Shown: positions 17,651 through 25,478 of the stretch, in pieces
Layout: each line of letters starts with the position of its first letter
Numbering within the stretch: the first letter of the stretch is position 1
Source of the DNA: Verrucomicrobiota bacterium
GTDB lineage: Bacteria; Verrucomicrobiota; Verrucomicrobiia; Limisphaerales; VHCN01
Assembly: GCA_016871675.1 (NCBI GenBank)
Contig: VHCN01000035.1
Span: 1 to 33,043 of the forward strand
DNA: 33,043 nt
Direction of reading: 5' to 3'
Program-made: the position numbers and the translations under genes
The notes under the pieces: generated by a model
Seen by the model: the letters and a program-made list of their open reading frames with translations, nothing else
Database searches by the model: none
What the model was told of the DNA's origin: nothing

Positions 17651-18037
17651 ATGCGCCCGCCTTACCTTGCGATGCTTGCCGTCGCGTTCGTCACAGTCAC
17701 CGCCTGCAAGAAAGGCGAACCGCCACCCACCGCGCCGCTCACGATCACGCCGAAGCCGGGCGGGGCGCCGGTTCCGGAAACAGCCGCGCGTCCCGCGCCG
17801 CCAGCCACCGTGCCCATTGCGCAGGAGCTCGACGCGAAGGGCATCAACAGTGATCAGGAGGAGCAGAACCGCGCCGCGCTCAACGCGGCGCTGCGCGCGT
17901 GGTTGATGATGAAGCCGGATGTGCCGAAGGACATGAACGAACTCGTCGCCGCGAAGTTGATCTCGCGTGTGCCACCACCGCCGCCGGGGAAGAAGTGGGT
18001 GCCCGATGCGCGAACGATGTCCGTGACGGCGAAGTAG
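17651..18037 (+). CDS. Small proline-rich lipoprotein
   Basis: A 128-residue protein with signal peptide MRPPYLAMLAVAFVTVTAC, whose V-T-A-C is a good lipobox (Cys 19), so Lgt should lipidate it. A Pro/Thr/Ala linker follows (~25-60), then about 65 ordered residues: ALNAALRAWLMMKPDVPKDM, NELVAAKLISRVPPPPPGKK and VPDARTMSVTAK. This C-terminus resembles that of the lipoprotein encoded at 16811-17356 and the tail of GspG-like pseudopilins (helix, then a P-x-x-L/M-x-x-L segment and short strands). It is convergent with the operon of cytochromes, 49 bases between stops. Function unknown. Confidence 0.75.
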   Translation: MRPPYLAMLAVAFVTVTACKKGEPPPTAPLTITPKPGGAPVPETAARPAPPATVPIAQELDAKGINSDQEEQNRAALNAALRAWLMMKPDVPKDMNELVAAKLISRVPPPPPGKKWVPDARTMSVTAK

Positions 18038-18086
18038 CGGAGGGACCGCTGCGCGCGGACCAGCTTCCGCCTCATCGTCGGGCGGA

Positions 18087-18710
18087 TTATTGCTCGGGCA
18101 CCTTCAGCAGTTCGTCCGCGGAATAGTTGCGGCCGGCCTGCGCGCTGGTCGCCTCGCGGATGGCCTTGACCTGGGCGGGCTTCACCAGCGAGGCGTTGTG
18201 GCCCCAGTCCTTGTTGCGGCGGATGAACGTCGTGACGGCGGCGATGTCGGCGTCCGAAAGCGGGTCGCGCCACGGCACCATCGCGTTGTTCCACTCGGTG
18301 ACGGCGTCCTTGACCTTGACCTTGATCGGACCTTGCACGCCGTCGAGCACGATGCGGATGACGCGGTTCGGTCCCTCGGCGAGCACCCAATCGGAGCCCG
18401 CAAGCGGCGGGAACTGGCCGGGCGTCCCCATGCCGTTCGGCTGGTGGCACGCGGAACACAGCTTGTATACCTCCGCGCCGCGCAGCATCAGCTTCTCCTC
18501 CTCGGAAAGGTCGCCCGTCGGCGGCGGTGTCTTGAGTGTCTCGGCGTAAACGTCCGCGCGGAAGCCGCCGCCGTAGGTCTCCAGGTAGAGCTGCCCGCCA
18601 AAAAACAGCGCCGCGAGCATCAACACGGGCCACATCGGCAGGCCGGCCTTGCCGAAGGTCGGTTCCGGCAGTTCAGGCAGCGGCGCGCTGGATTGCGGGT
18701 CGGGGTTCAT
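18087..18710 (-). CDS. Membrane-anchored monoheme cytochrome c (CcoP-like)
   Basis: A 207-residue protein. One transmembrane helix (~23-45, GLPMWPVLMLAALFFGG) places the C-terminal cytochrome domain in the periplasm. It has a single CSACH heme site (~85-89), GTPGQFPPLAGSDWV, and a candidate Met ligand in NNAMVPW. Canonical CcoP of cbb3 oxidase has two hemes; only one is visible here. It is the last gene of the ACIII operon and its ATG overlaps the stop of the CcoO-like gene by four bases (ATGA). I infer that it passes electrons on from ACIII together with the CcoO-like subunit. Being an independent cytochrome c of the same complex is also possible. Confidence 0.88.
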   Translation of the reverse strand: MNPDPQSSAPLPELPEPTFGKAGLPMWPVLMLAALFFGGQLYLETYGGGFRADVYAETLKTPPPTGDLSEEEKLMLRGAEVYKLCSACHQPNGMGTPGQFPPLAGSDWVLAEGPNRVIRIVLDGVQGPIKVKVKDAVTEWNNAMVPWRDPLSDADIAAVTTFIRRNKDWGHNASLVKPAQVKAIREATSAQAGRNYSADELLKVPEQ

Positions 18711-19678
18711 GGCTTGGGCGCGGGGGCGGACGGTGCCGCGTTCGTGGACGGCGTGGGAATCCGCGGCGGGCGCGGCACGGCGCGTTCGGCGAGCGATGCA
18801 TCGTGCCGAAGGCTCAACAGGTAGGCGACCAGCGCCTTCGCGTCGGAGGACGGGATGATTTCGAATCCATCGGACGGAGTGTCCTTGCCAAGTTGGATCG
18901 CGTCGGGCGATGGCTTCGCGCCGGGCTTGAGCGGGCGCTTCTCGAAAAGGAACGGATATGCGGGCATCGTCGAGCCCTTGGCCACGGCGGCGGGGTTGTA
19001 AAGGTGCGCGAGGTGGTGACGCTCGCGTTCGATGGCTTGCAGCGCGTCATTGGTCCGCGCCGCGGGACTGAAGCTCCAAATGCCCACGAACTTCTCCGGC
19101 GCGCGGCTGCCGACGTTCGCGAGGTCGGGCCCGGCGCGCAGGCTGCCGGGCAGCGGCGGGTTGTCGAAGAGGTAATCGCGCGCGACGCTACCGCGCGGGC
19201 CAAGCCCGGCCGCGATGTCGGCGCCGAGGTTCTTGAAGGTGAGCTCGGTCTTCACCTCGATGTCGGTGAAGGGTTTCATCGCCTGGTTCGCGGCCGCAGC
19301 GGTGGTGTCGGCTGCGATGACGACGGGCAGTTTGCCGGGGGTCTGTTGCGCGGTGTCCGCCGACACCGAGGGGAAGCGGGCGCGGAGCGCGGCCACAACC
19401 GCGGGCGCGTTCGTGCCCGGATCGGTGATGACGGCGCCGAAGGTGATGCCGCCCTGCCGGACCTGCTGCGAGTGGCAGTAGAAGCACCCGTTCGCGCGAT
19501 AGACCACGGCGCCCTGTTGCGCGAGTCCGGGACGCGGCGCGGGATACAACTCGGAGCTGTTGAGGATGGCCGCGGGTTGAAGCGCGCCGAGATGGAGCTG
19601 CGAGCCGAAGATGAGCGCCGCCCACGAGCACGCGAGCGAGAACAGCACGCCGACGAAGATGAGCGCGCCGCGCGTCAT
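18707..19678 (-). CDS. ccoO: CcoO-like cytochrome c (cbb3-type subunit II)
   Basis: A 323-residue protein with one N-terminal helix (~4-26, GALIFVGVLFSLACSWAAL) and a periplasmic heme c domain. The heme motif CFYCHSQQVR (~65-74) is the CcoO/FixO signature GCYGCHSQ-like element, and GPDLANVG plus HLYNPAAVAKGSTMPAYPFL (Met ligand ~238) complete it. Relative to canonical CcoO there is an extra ~80-residue segment between ~83 and 160, rich in Ala/Thr, and an extended Pro/Ala tail. The open frame continues further upstream, but the ATG at 19678 gives the correct start and overlaps the stop of the CcoN-like gene by four bases. Partner: the ligand-poor CcoN-like protein encoded just upstream. Confidence 0.88.
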   Translation of the reverse strand: MTRGALIFVGVLFSLACSWAALIFGSQLHLGALQPAAILNSSELYPAPRPGLAQQGAVVYRANGCFYCHSQQVRQGGITFGAVITDPGTNAPAVVAALRARFPSVSADTAQQTPGKLPVVIAADTTAAAANQAMKPFTDIEVKTELTFKNLGADIAAGLGPRGSVARDYLFDNPPLPGSLRAGPDLANVGSRAPEKFVGIWSFSPAARTNDALQAIERERHHLAHLYNPAAVAKGSTMPAYPFLFEKRPLKPGAKPSPDAIQLGKDTPSDGFEIIPSSDAKALVAYLLSLRHDASLAERAVPRPPRIPTPSTNAAPSAPAPKP

Positions 19679-21108
19679 GACGCCGCCTCCGCGTCCGCCT
19701 GCCCCTTGAACAGGGCGAGGACGTTTTCCTTGCAGCGGCACTGCCGGAAATGGCAGGCCGCGAGCCAGAACACATGCGCGACGAACGCGAGATTTGCCAG
19801 ACCCACGAGCGCGACGCCCGCGAAGGCCAGCATCGGCACGGGCAGCGCCATCACGCCGCCCACGGGCGAGGACTTCGCCGCAAAGACCGCGGGCGCGGCG
19901 AGGCTCACCTGCGCCAGCACCGTCCCGGCGAGCGTTCCCCAGAAATGCGCGCGCGGCAGGCCGGCACACGGCCAGGCGTGCGACGCAAGCCGGGGCGCGA
20001 GCTCATAAACCGCCGCGAATAGCAGGCTCGACACGGCGCCGGCGAGCAGCAGTTGATCCTGCGCCGTCGCAAGATTTGAGAACCGCAGTCCTTCCGCAGG
20101 CCCGCGGAACCCGGAGAAGGCGGCGCGGAGGCTCCAGCCGAGAAAGAAGACCAACCCGATGAGCGCGAAGGCGAGCGCGGGATTGTTGCGCACGCGGCTG
20201 AACGCGCCTTTCCACGTCATGAACAGGTTGCCGGTCACCGCCAGCGCGGGGCCGAGCGTGAGCGCGGTCGCGGCGATGCTCACCGTGATGAACCACGCCG
20301 GGATGGGCGCGCCCGCCGGGATGCCGCACCAACCGCCGAGCAAGACGAGCGTCCAGAAACCGAACACCGCGAGGTCGCGGCTGTGCAACGGACGCGCGGT
20401 GAGCTTCGGCACGATGTAAAAGGCGCACGCCAGCGCGAACGGAACGAGCACGAGCAACTGCAGGTTGCCGATGAACCACCAGTTGACCACCGATTGCGTG
20501 ATGCCGCGCACGGGATGGACGTGCAGCAGCCACAGGGCGGTCGAGTAAATCCACGGGAACCACAGCAGCGCGAGCAGCAGATACCATTGGGTGGCAAACA
20601 ACCCGCGCTCGCGGCGCGCGTGCATCGTCACGAGCGCGTGCCCGCCGATGATCAGATACGCGACGAGCAGCAGCGGCGCGGCGTAGCGCGGCATCTCGAA
20701 CCACTCGTGGCCCGAGTTGTCGCCGAGCAGGACGCCGCAGACGCCGAGCGTGACGCCGAGGTTCCAGAGCTTCGACGCGATGAGGAGCGAGAACGGACCG
20801 GACAGCGCGGCGCGCCCGAGGCGGACGATGAGCCACAGCGCGACGGCGAAAGCGGCCTGCAACGTGAAGCCATAGAGCAGCGCGTTGAAGGCGGCGGGCT
20901 TCACGCGGCCGTGCGTGAACCACTGGCACCCGGCGAGAAACCCGGGCGCTTGAAGCTGCCAAGCCGCGATGAGACCCAGCACGGTCGCCACGACGAGCCA
21001 CAGCGAGGCGCTGATAAGAAGGAAGGCGACCGGCCCGCGGCACGACGCGTCGAGTTCCGCGTTGGTCGGCGCGGCGGCGCAATTCGTGTTGTCGTTGGCG
21101 GCGGTCAT
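19675..21108 (-). CDS. CcoN-like membrane protein lacking heme and copper ligands
   Basis: A 477-residue polytopic protein (about 12 helices) whose closest family is cbb3 oxidase subunit I. Alignable landmarks include GRVKPAAFNALLYGF (71-76 region, family PLHTNA), VNWWFIGN (208-215, family VQWWYGHN), YIVPKLTARP, WCGIPAGAP (260-268, family WAGPHHLHY), TAQDQ (348-352, family GHVHS) and YELAPRL (368-374). In each place the metal-binding histidines are absent: Ala73 for the low-spin heme His, Gly214 and Pro264/Ala265 for CuB, Gln350 and Gln352 for the hemes. The alignment is from memory of the family. The ATG at 21108 was chosen where conservation begins. Probably an inactive scaffold for the CcoO/CcoP-like subunits; a heme-free quinone-binding or structural role is inferred. 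Confidence 0.85.
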   Translation of the reverse strand: MTAANDNTNCAAAPTNAELDASCRGPVAFLLISASLWLVVATVLGLIAAWQLQAPGFLAGCQWFTHGRVKPAAFNALLYGFTLQAAFAVALWLIVRLGRAALSGPFSLLIASKLWNLGVTLGVCGVLLGDNSGHEWFEMPRYAAPLLLVAYLIIGGHALVTMHARRERGLFATQWYLLLALLWFPWIYSTALWLLHVHPVRGITQSVVNWWFIGNLQLLVLVPFALACAFYIVPKLTARPLHSRDLAVFGFWTLVLLGGWCGIPAGAPIPAWFITVSIAATALTLGPALAVTGNLFMTWKGAFSRVRNNPALAFALIGLVFFLGWSLRAAFSGFRGPAEGLRFSNLATAQDQLLLAGAVSSLLFAAVYELAPRLASHAWPCAGLPRAHFWGTLAGTVLAQVSLAAPAVFAAKSSPVGGVMALPVPMLAFAGVALVGLANLAFVAHVFWLAACHFRQCRCKENVLALFKGQADAEAAS

Positions 21109-21116
21109 TCTGGATA

Positions 21117-21183
21117 GCCCGACGTTCCAATGTCGTGCCGGGCATGCCCGGCACGCGCCGGACTCGACATTGGGATGTCGGGC
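21117..21183. repeat. Nested palindromic repeat between operon genes
   Basis: A 19-base arm at 21117-21135 (GCCCGACGTTCCAATGTCG) pairs with 21165-21183 at 17 of 19 positions. Inside it sits a perfect 22-bp palindrome at 21134-21155 (half-site CGTGCCGGGCA). The element fills the 77-base gap between the small one-helix protein and the CcoN-like gene. It ends 2 bases before the stop of the former and can form an extended hairpin in the mRNA. It looks like a REP-type repeat; copies elsewhere cannot be checked here. Confidence 0.65.
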
Positions 21184-21185
21184 GA

Positions 21186-21605
21186 CTACTCGAACGGGCT
21201 CGGCTTCTCCGGCGGCTTCGGCGGCAGCGCCGTGGCCTTCTCGACGCGCTCGATGAGGTTTGACCGCGCCGCGGCCGGGCTCCTGTAGCGCTCGAGCGTG
21301 AGTTCCATCGCGCGGTCCACGGGGAGTCGCACGAGTCCTTTCGTCTTGTCCTGCCAGCCGTAGGTGCCGAGCGCCTCGGCGGATTCCTTGCGGACCTCGG
21401 CGAGCTTTTCGGCGCGCTCCTTTGCGCGGACGGGCGCCTTCGAGGCCTCCGGCGCGGTGTAACGGATCATCGCGCGGTCGAGGGCCAGCACGATGAGCAG
21501 CGCGCCCAGCACCGCGAAGAAATACACGCACCGCGTCCGGCAGGACTCGCTGCAGCATTCGTTGGAATCGTGTTCGGAGTTCACGGGTGACTTCGGTCGG
21601 TTCAA
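21186..21605 (-). CDS. Small single-helix protein of the ACIII operon
   Basis: A 139-residue protein: a cysteine-rich polar N-terminus (NECCSESCRTRC), one transmembrane helix (~27-45, VYFFAVLGALLIVLALD), then a charged helical tail. The element GTYGWQDKTKGLVRLPVDRA followed by MELTLERY recurs in small proteins found in ACIII and caa3 oxidase loci of several phyla (from memory, not checked), where it has the form YGWVDKxxGxxRIPIxRAMEL. The start overlaps the actF stop by four bases, so it belongs to the operon. It may be an accessory subunit comparable in place to ActG, but no homology to that subunit can be shown. Function unknown. Confidence 0.75.
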   Translation of the reverse strand: MNRPKSPVNSEHDSNECCSESCRTRCVYFFAVLGALLIVLALDRAMIRYTAPEASKAPVRAKERAEKLAEVRKESAEALGTYGWQDKTKGLVRLPVDRAMELTLERYRSPAAARSNLIERVEKATALPPKPPEKPSPFE

Positions 21606-22852
21606 TGCGCCGCGCCCGGGCCTTTCGCGGGGTCGACGTAAACGCCCATCGTCTCGGCGATGCGCGGGTCCTTCTGCGGATAAGGCGGGTGGGCGTTGAA
21701 CGCGGCGAAGAACCGGTTGATGAGCACGCCGCCGATCACGGCGAGGCTGAGCACGTCAAAGACTCCGATTCGCGGCCCGTCCGGGTAAATCTTCGGCATC
21801 ACGTTGTAGGTCATGTCCAGGTAGTGCATCAGCCATGCCCAGGCCGCGAACGGCACCATGATCGCGGCGTTCAGCTTGGTGTCGATCCGCAGGAAGGTAA
21901 GGAACGGCACGAAGAAGTGGCCAAAGATGATGAGCATGCCAATCCACCACCAACCGCCCTTCTCCCGCAGCACATACCAGAAGGTCTCCTCGGGGATGGC
22001 CGCGTTCCAGATGAGGAAGTATTGGCTGAAGTGGATGTAGGCGTAGAACACCGTGAACGCGAAGAACAGCACGCCGATGTCGTGGAACTGCCGCGGGCCC
22101 GCCACCGACGCGAGAGGGCCGCGTTTCTTGAGGATGAGCGTGATCACATAAACCGTCGCCATCGTCGTCCACACGCTGCCTGCGAAATAGTAGACGCCGT
22201 ACATCGTGCTGAAGAACTGGTGCATCAGCGACTTCATCCAGAAAATGCACGCGAGCGTCAGTGAGAAGGCGAAGATGAAGATGCCGCCGGCCGCATACTT
22301 GCGCATCGCGCGTGTGTGCCCGGCGGCGCCGGTCTTGTCCTGCGCGAGCGAGTGGCGGCGCAACCCGTGCGTGAGCCAGCCCCAGATGCCGAAGAGCGCG
22401 AGCGACACGAGGACGAATGCGGGCTTGTTGAAAAGCGCGTGCTTCGCGTGCAGGGCGTGATCGGCCTTCGCGGGATCCATCCACTCGTAGATGAGGTTTT
22501 CGGGGCCGGCGAGCAGCACGTTGGCGAGGATCGGCAGGAAAAGCACCAGCATCCACGGGCACAGCAGGCAGGCCATGTGCTCGCAAAAGCGCCGCGTCGG
22601 CACTGACCACATCGCATCGAAGAGATGATGGATCAGCACGAGGAACAGCCCGCCGAGGCAAAGGCTGAGGAAGAACATGTAGGCCGTCAGATACGAATAC
22701 CCGGCCGCCTTGATCCACGGCGGCGCGGCGTGCGGTGCGGCAGCTCCTGTCTGGGCCGCCTCGGCGACGCCGCCCAACACCGCGAACATCACGGCCGCGG
22801 CGAGCCATCCGGAGAACCGGCGCCAGAAACCGGATTGTGCAGACTCGTTCAT
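21602..22852 (-). CDS. actF: Alternative complex III quinol-oxidising subunit ActF
   Basis: A 416-residue polytopic protein of about ten helices, NrfD/PsrC-like. Its distinctive segments are AGYSYLTAYMFFLSLCLGGL near the N-terminus, VPTRRFCEHMACLLCPWML, WMKSLMHQFFSTMYGVYYFA and FYAYIHFSQYFLIWNAAIPE, which match the second NrfD-type subunit of ACIII. A possible signal peptide (to ~residue 32, GVAEAA) precedes the first helix. ActC and ActF form the two homologous membrane subunits; ActF carries a proton half-channel in known structures, and quinol oxidation is assigned mainly to ActC. Only three bases separate it from actE, and its stop overlaps the next start. Confidence 0.93.
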   Translation of the reverse strand: MNESAQSGFWRRFSGWLAAAVMFAVLGGVAEAAQTGAAAPHAAPPWIKAAGYSYLTAYMFFLSLCLGGLFLVLIHHLFDAMWSVPTRRFCEHMACLLCPWMLVLFLPILANVLLAGPENLIYEWMDPAKADHALHAKHALFNKPAFVLVSLALFGIWGWLTHGLRRHSLAQDKTGAAGHTRAMRKYAAGGIFIFAFSLTLACIFWMKSLMHQFFSTMYGVYYFAGSVWTTMATVYVITLILKKRGPLASVAGPRQFHDIGVLFFAFTVFYAYIHFSQYFLIWNAAIPEETFWYVLREKGGWWWIGMLIIFGHFFVPFLTFLRIDTKLNAAIMVPFAAWAWLMHYLDMTYNVMPKIYPDGPRIGVFDVLSLAVIGGVLINRFFAAFNAHPPYPQKDPRIAETMGVYVDPAKGPGAAH

Positions 22853-22855
22853 GGT

Positions 22856-23500
22856 TTACTTCAGCAGCGCCCGCGCGGCGGGCGGGACGTCGTTGGTGGA
22901 GCCAAGCTTCGATAGTTGCAACGCCCGCACGTAGGCCACGATCGCCCACCGGTCCTCGACCGTGATGTTGGCCGCGTATCCCTGCATCAGGTTCCGGCCG
23001 TGTGAAATCACGCCGAACAGCTCCCCGTCCGGCTGCGACACGATCCGCTTGTCGTGCAACGTCGCCACGACGGCCATCGCGCCGATTTTCTTCGTGATGC
23101 CGTTCCCGTCGCCCTGCGGACCGTGGCACGGCGTGCAACTGATATTGAACCGCTCCCGTCCGCGCGCCATCAGCTTCTCGTTCACCGCGAGCGGGATCGT
23201 CGCCACATGATTCGTCGTGCCGGGCACCAGTCCCGTGTTCACCGCGTGTTCCTCGAACGGAAGCACCCTCGCCCCTTTGACGTCCAGCGCCGTCGCGCGA
23301 GCGACCGTCCCGGCGACCGGCGGGCGCGAGTCCATGCCATCCGCAAAAAACCCGCCGGCCTCCTGCGGCCGCACCTTGTTCTGACGCACCATGTCCGGAA
23401 TGATCTCGATCGGCGGGCGGCGGGAATGATCGCCGCGCTTGCCCGCGACGAGGTAGACCGTCGCAACCGACAGCACAAACAGGAGGACGATGTATCGCAT
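22856..23500 (-). CDS. actE: Alternative complex III monoheme cytochrome c ActE
   Basis: A 214-residue periplasmic cytochrome c anchored at its N-terminus (RYIVLLFVLSVATVYLV). The region RPPIEIIPDMVRQNKVRPQE followed by AGGFFADGMDSRPPVAGTVA is the ActE hallmark. A single CTPCH heme site is at ~122-126, with MQGYAANI supplying a likely Met ligand near 172. In ACIII, ActE receives electrons from ActA or hands them to the terminal oxidase. The start codon overlaps the stop of actD (TAATG). Confidence 0.93.
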   Translation of the reverse strand: MRYIVLLFVLSVATVYLVAGKRGDHSRRPPIEIIPDMVRQNKVRPQEAGGFFADGMDSRPPVAGTVARATALDVKGARVLPFEEHAVNTGLVPGTTNHVATIPLAVNEKLMARGRERFNISCTPCHGPQGDGNGITKKIGAMAVVATLHDKRIVSQPDGELFGVISHGRNLMQGYAANITVEDRWAIVAYVRALQLSKLGSTNDVPPAARALLK

Positions 23501-24039
23501 TATTCCTCGACCTCCTCGATGTGCGAACTGCCCGCCGCCTCCAGCATCTGCCGGGCCGACGCGGGCGAATACTTCGGGTCCGACGTCTCGATCACGATGA
23601 AGAACTTGTCATGGGTCACCTGCGCGAAGCGCCGGTTTTTGAGCAGCGGATGATGCAGCCGCGGCAGGCGGTTGAGGAACAACATGCCGCCGAGCGACCC
23701 GAAGCTCGCCAGGAGGATCGTGCATTCGTAGCTGACCGGGAACGCGAAGAACGGGCTGAACATGGGCTTGCCGCCGACGACGATCTGGTAATCGAACGCG
23801 TTCATCCACCAAATCATCAGCATGCCCGCCGTGTAGCCGGTCGCTCCTCCGAGGAAACTGAACCAGCCGACCTTCGATGACTTCAAACCCATCGCCGCGT
23901 CCATGCCATGCACCGCGAACGGGGTGTGGACGTCCCATCGTGTGTAACCGGCATCGCGCACCTTTTCGGCGGCGTGCAGGACGTCGGCCGTGCGCGAGAA
24001 CTCCGCCACCAGCCCGTAGATTTTGGCGCCCGCAGCCAT
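23500..24039 (-). CDS. actD: Alternative complex III subunit ActD (DUF3341)
   Basis: A 179-residue membrane subunit with two hydrophobic helices (about 60-85, SFLGGATGYTAGMLMIWW, and 100-125, AFPVSYECTILLASFGSLGG) and soluble ends. Family landmarks are IYGLVAEFSRTADVLHAAEK, RDAGYTRWDVHTPFAVHGM and PVSYECTILLASFGSLGG, followed by FLNRLPRLHHPLL. DUF3341 is the ActD family; it bridges the membrane subunits and the periplasmic part. The ATG at 24039 was chosen (the frame is open upstream but inside actC), and both neighbours overlap it by one or two bases. Confidence 0.93.
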   Translation of the reverse strand: MAAGAKIYGLVAEFSRTADVLHAAEKVRDAGYTRWDVHTPFAVHGMDAAMGLKSSKVGWFSFLGGATGYTAGMLMIWWMNAFDYQIVVGGKPMFSPFFAFPVSYECTILLASFGSLGGMLFLNRLPRLHHPLLKNRRFAQVTHDKFFIVIETSDPKYSPASARQMLEAAGSSHIEEVEE

Positions 24040-25478
24040 TAGTGGTGCCCTCCGTGCTTCGCGCCGCCCAGCGGATGATGCGGATCCGCCTGCGGCGTCA
24101 CGCCCTTGACCTCGCTGATCGCAATGACCGGCAGGAACCGCATGAACACCAGGAAGCACGTCATGAACAGACCGAAGCTGCCCACGAACGTCAGCACGTC
24201 CACGTAAGTCGGGCTGAAGTCGCCCCAGTTGGACGGGATGTAATCCCGCGTGAGCGACGTGGCGATGATGACGAACCGCTCGAACCACATGCCGACGTTC
24301 ACGAACGCCGCGATGATGAACACCGCCACCATGTTGGTGCGGACTTTCTTGAACCAGAACAGGTGCGGGCTGATCACGTTGCACGAGACCATCCACCAAT
24401 ACGCCCACCAATACGGGCCGAACGCCCGGTTCTTGAACGTGTCCAGCTCATACTGGTTGCCGCCATACCACGCGATGAAGAACTCCATCCCGTAGGCGTA
24501 GCCCACGATCGAACCCGTCGCGAGGATCACCTTGCACATGAGCTCCACGTGCCGGACGGTGATCACATCCTCCAGCTTGCACAACGTCCGGATGGGAATC
24601 ATCAGCGAAAGCACCATGCCGAAACCGGAGAAAATCGCGCCCGCGACGAAGTAAGGCGGGAAAATGGTGGTGTGCCAGCCGGGCACCTGCGACACCGCGA
24701 AATCGAACGACACGATCGAGTGCACCGAGAGCACCAGCGGCGTCGAGAGACCCGCGAGGATCAGGTAGGCCTTCTCGTAATTGCTCCAGTGCCGGTTCGA
24801 TCCCGTCCAGCCCAGCGCGCCGAGGCTGTAGAAGAACTTGCGAATCTTCGTCTTGCACCGGTCTCGCATCGTCGCCAGGTCCGGGATCAAGCCCATATAC
24901 CAGAACAGCAGCGACACCGTGAAGTAGGTCGAGACCGCGAACACGTCCCACAACAGCGGCGAGCGGAACTGCGGCCAGATGCCGTAGGCGTTGGGAATGG
25001 GCGGCAACCACCAGACCGCATACCAGATTCGCCCCACGTGGATGACGGGGAAGGTGCCGGCGCAGATGACGGCAAAGATGGTCATGGCCTCGGCGGCGCG
25101 GTTGATGGAGGTGCGCCACTTCTGACGGAGGAGGAAGAGGATGGCGGAGATGAGCGTGCCGGCGTGCCCGATGCCGATCCAGAACACGAAATTGGTGATG
25201 TCCCACGCCCATGCGACGGGCTGGTTCAAGCCCCACACGCCCACGCCCGTCGAGACGAGGTAGGCGATCATGATGCCCATCATGGACATGACGCCGAAGC
25301 TGATGAGAAACGCGGGCCACCACCACTTCGGAGCCTTGCCCTCGGCGATGCCGGCGACCGTGTCCGAGATCCAGCCGAAGCTGTGGTTGTTCAGCACCAG
25401 CGGTTCCCGGGCGAGTTCCGCCGGGGGCGCCGCGACCTGCACCACGGCCGGGGTCGATTGTTGCGAAGCGGCGTCCAT
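24039..25478 (-). CDS. actC: Alternative complex III quinol-binding subunit ActC (NrfD-like)
   Basis: A 479-residue polytopic subunit with about ten helices. It starts with a soluble Pro/Ala-rich stretch, then [78 protein letters not shown] and [20 protein letters not shown], all characteristic of ActC. In solved ACIII structures this subunit holds the quinol site near the periplasmic side, facing the ActB [3Fe-4S] cluster; the conserved His, Asp and Arg residues in those helices are present here. The tail is His/Gly-rich (GGAKHGGHH). The start overlaps the actB stop. Confidence 0.95.
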   Translation of the reverse strand: MDAASQQSTPAVVQVAAPPAELAREPLVLNNHSFGWISDTVAGIAEGKAPKWWWPAFLISFGVMSMMGIMIAYLVSTGVGVWGLNQPVAWAWDITNFVFWIGIGHAGTLISAILFLLRQKWRTSINRAAEAMTIFAVICAGTFPVIHVGRIWYAVWWLPPIPNAYGIWPQFRSPLLWDVFAVSTYFTVSLLFWYMGLIPDLATMRDRCKTKIRKFFYSLGALGWTGSNRHWSNYEKAYLILAGLSTPLVLSVHSIVSFDFAVSQVPGWHTTIFPPYFVAGAIFSGFGMVLSLMIPIRTLCKLEDVITVRHVELMCKVILATGSIVGYAYGMEFFIAWYGGNQYELDTFKNRAFGPYWWAYWWMVSCNVISPHLFWFKKVRTNMVAVFIIAAFVNVGMWFERFVIIATSLTRDYIPSNWGDFSPTYVDVLTFVGSFGLFMTCFLVFMRFLPVIAISEVKGVTPQADPHHPLGGAKHGGHH

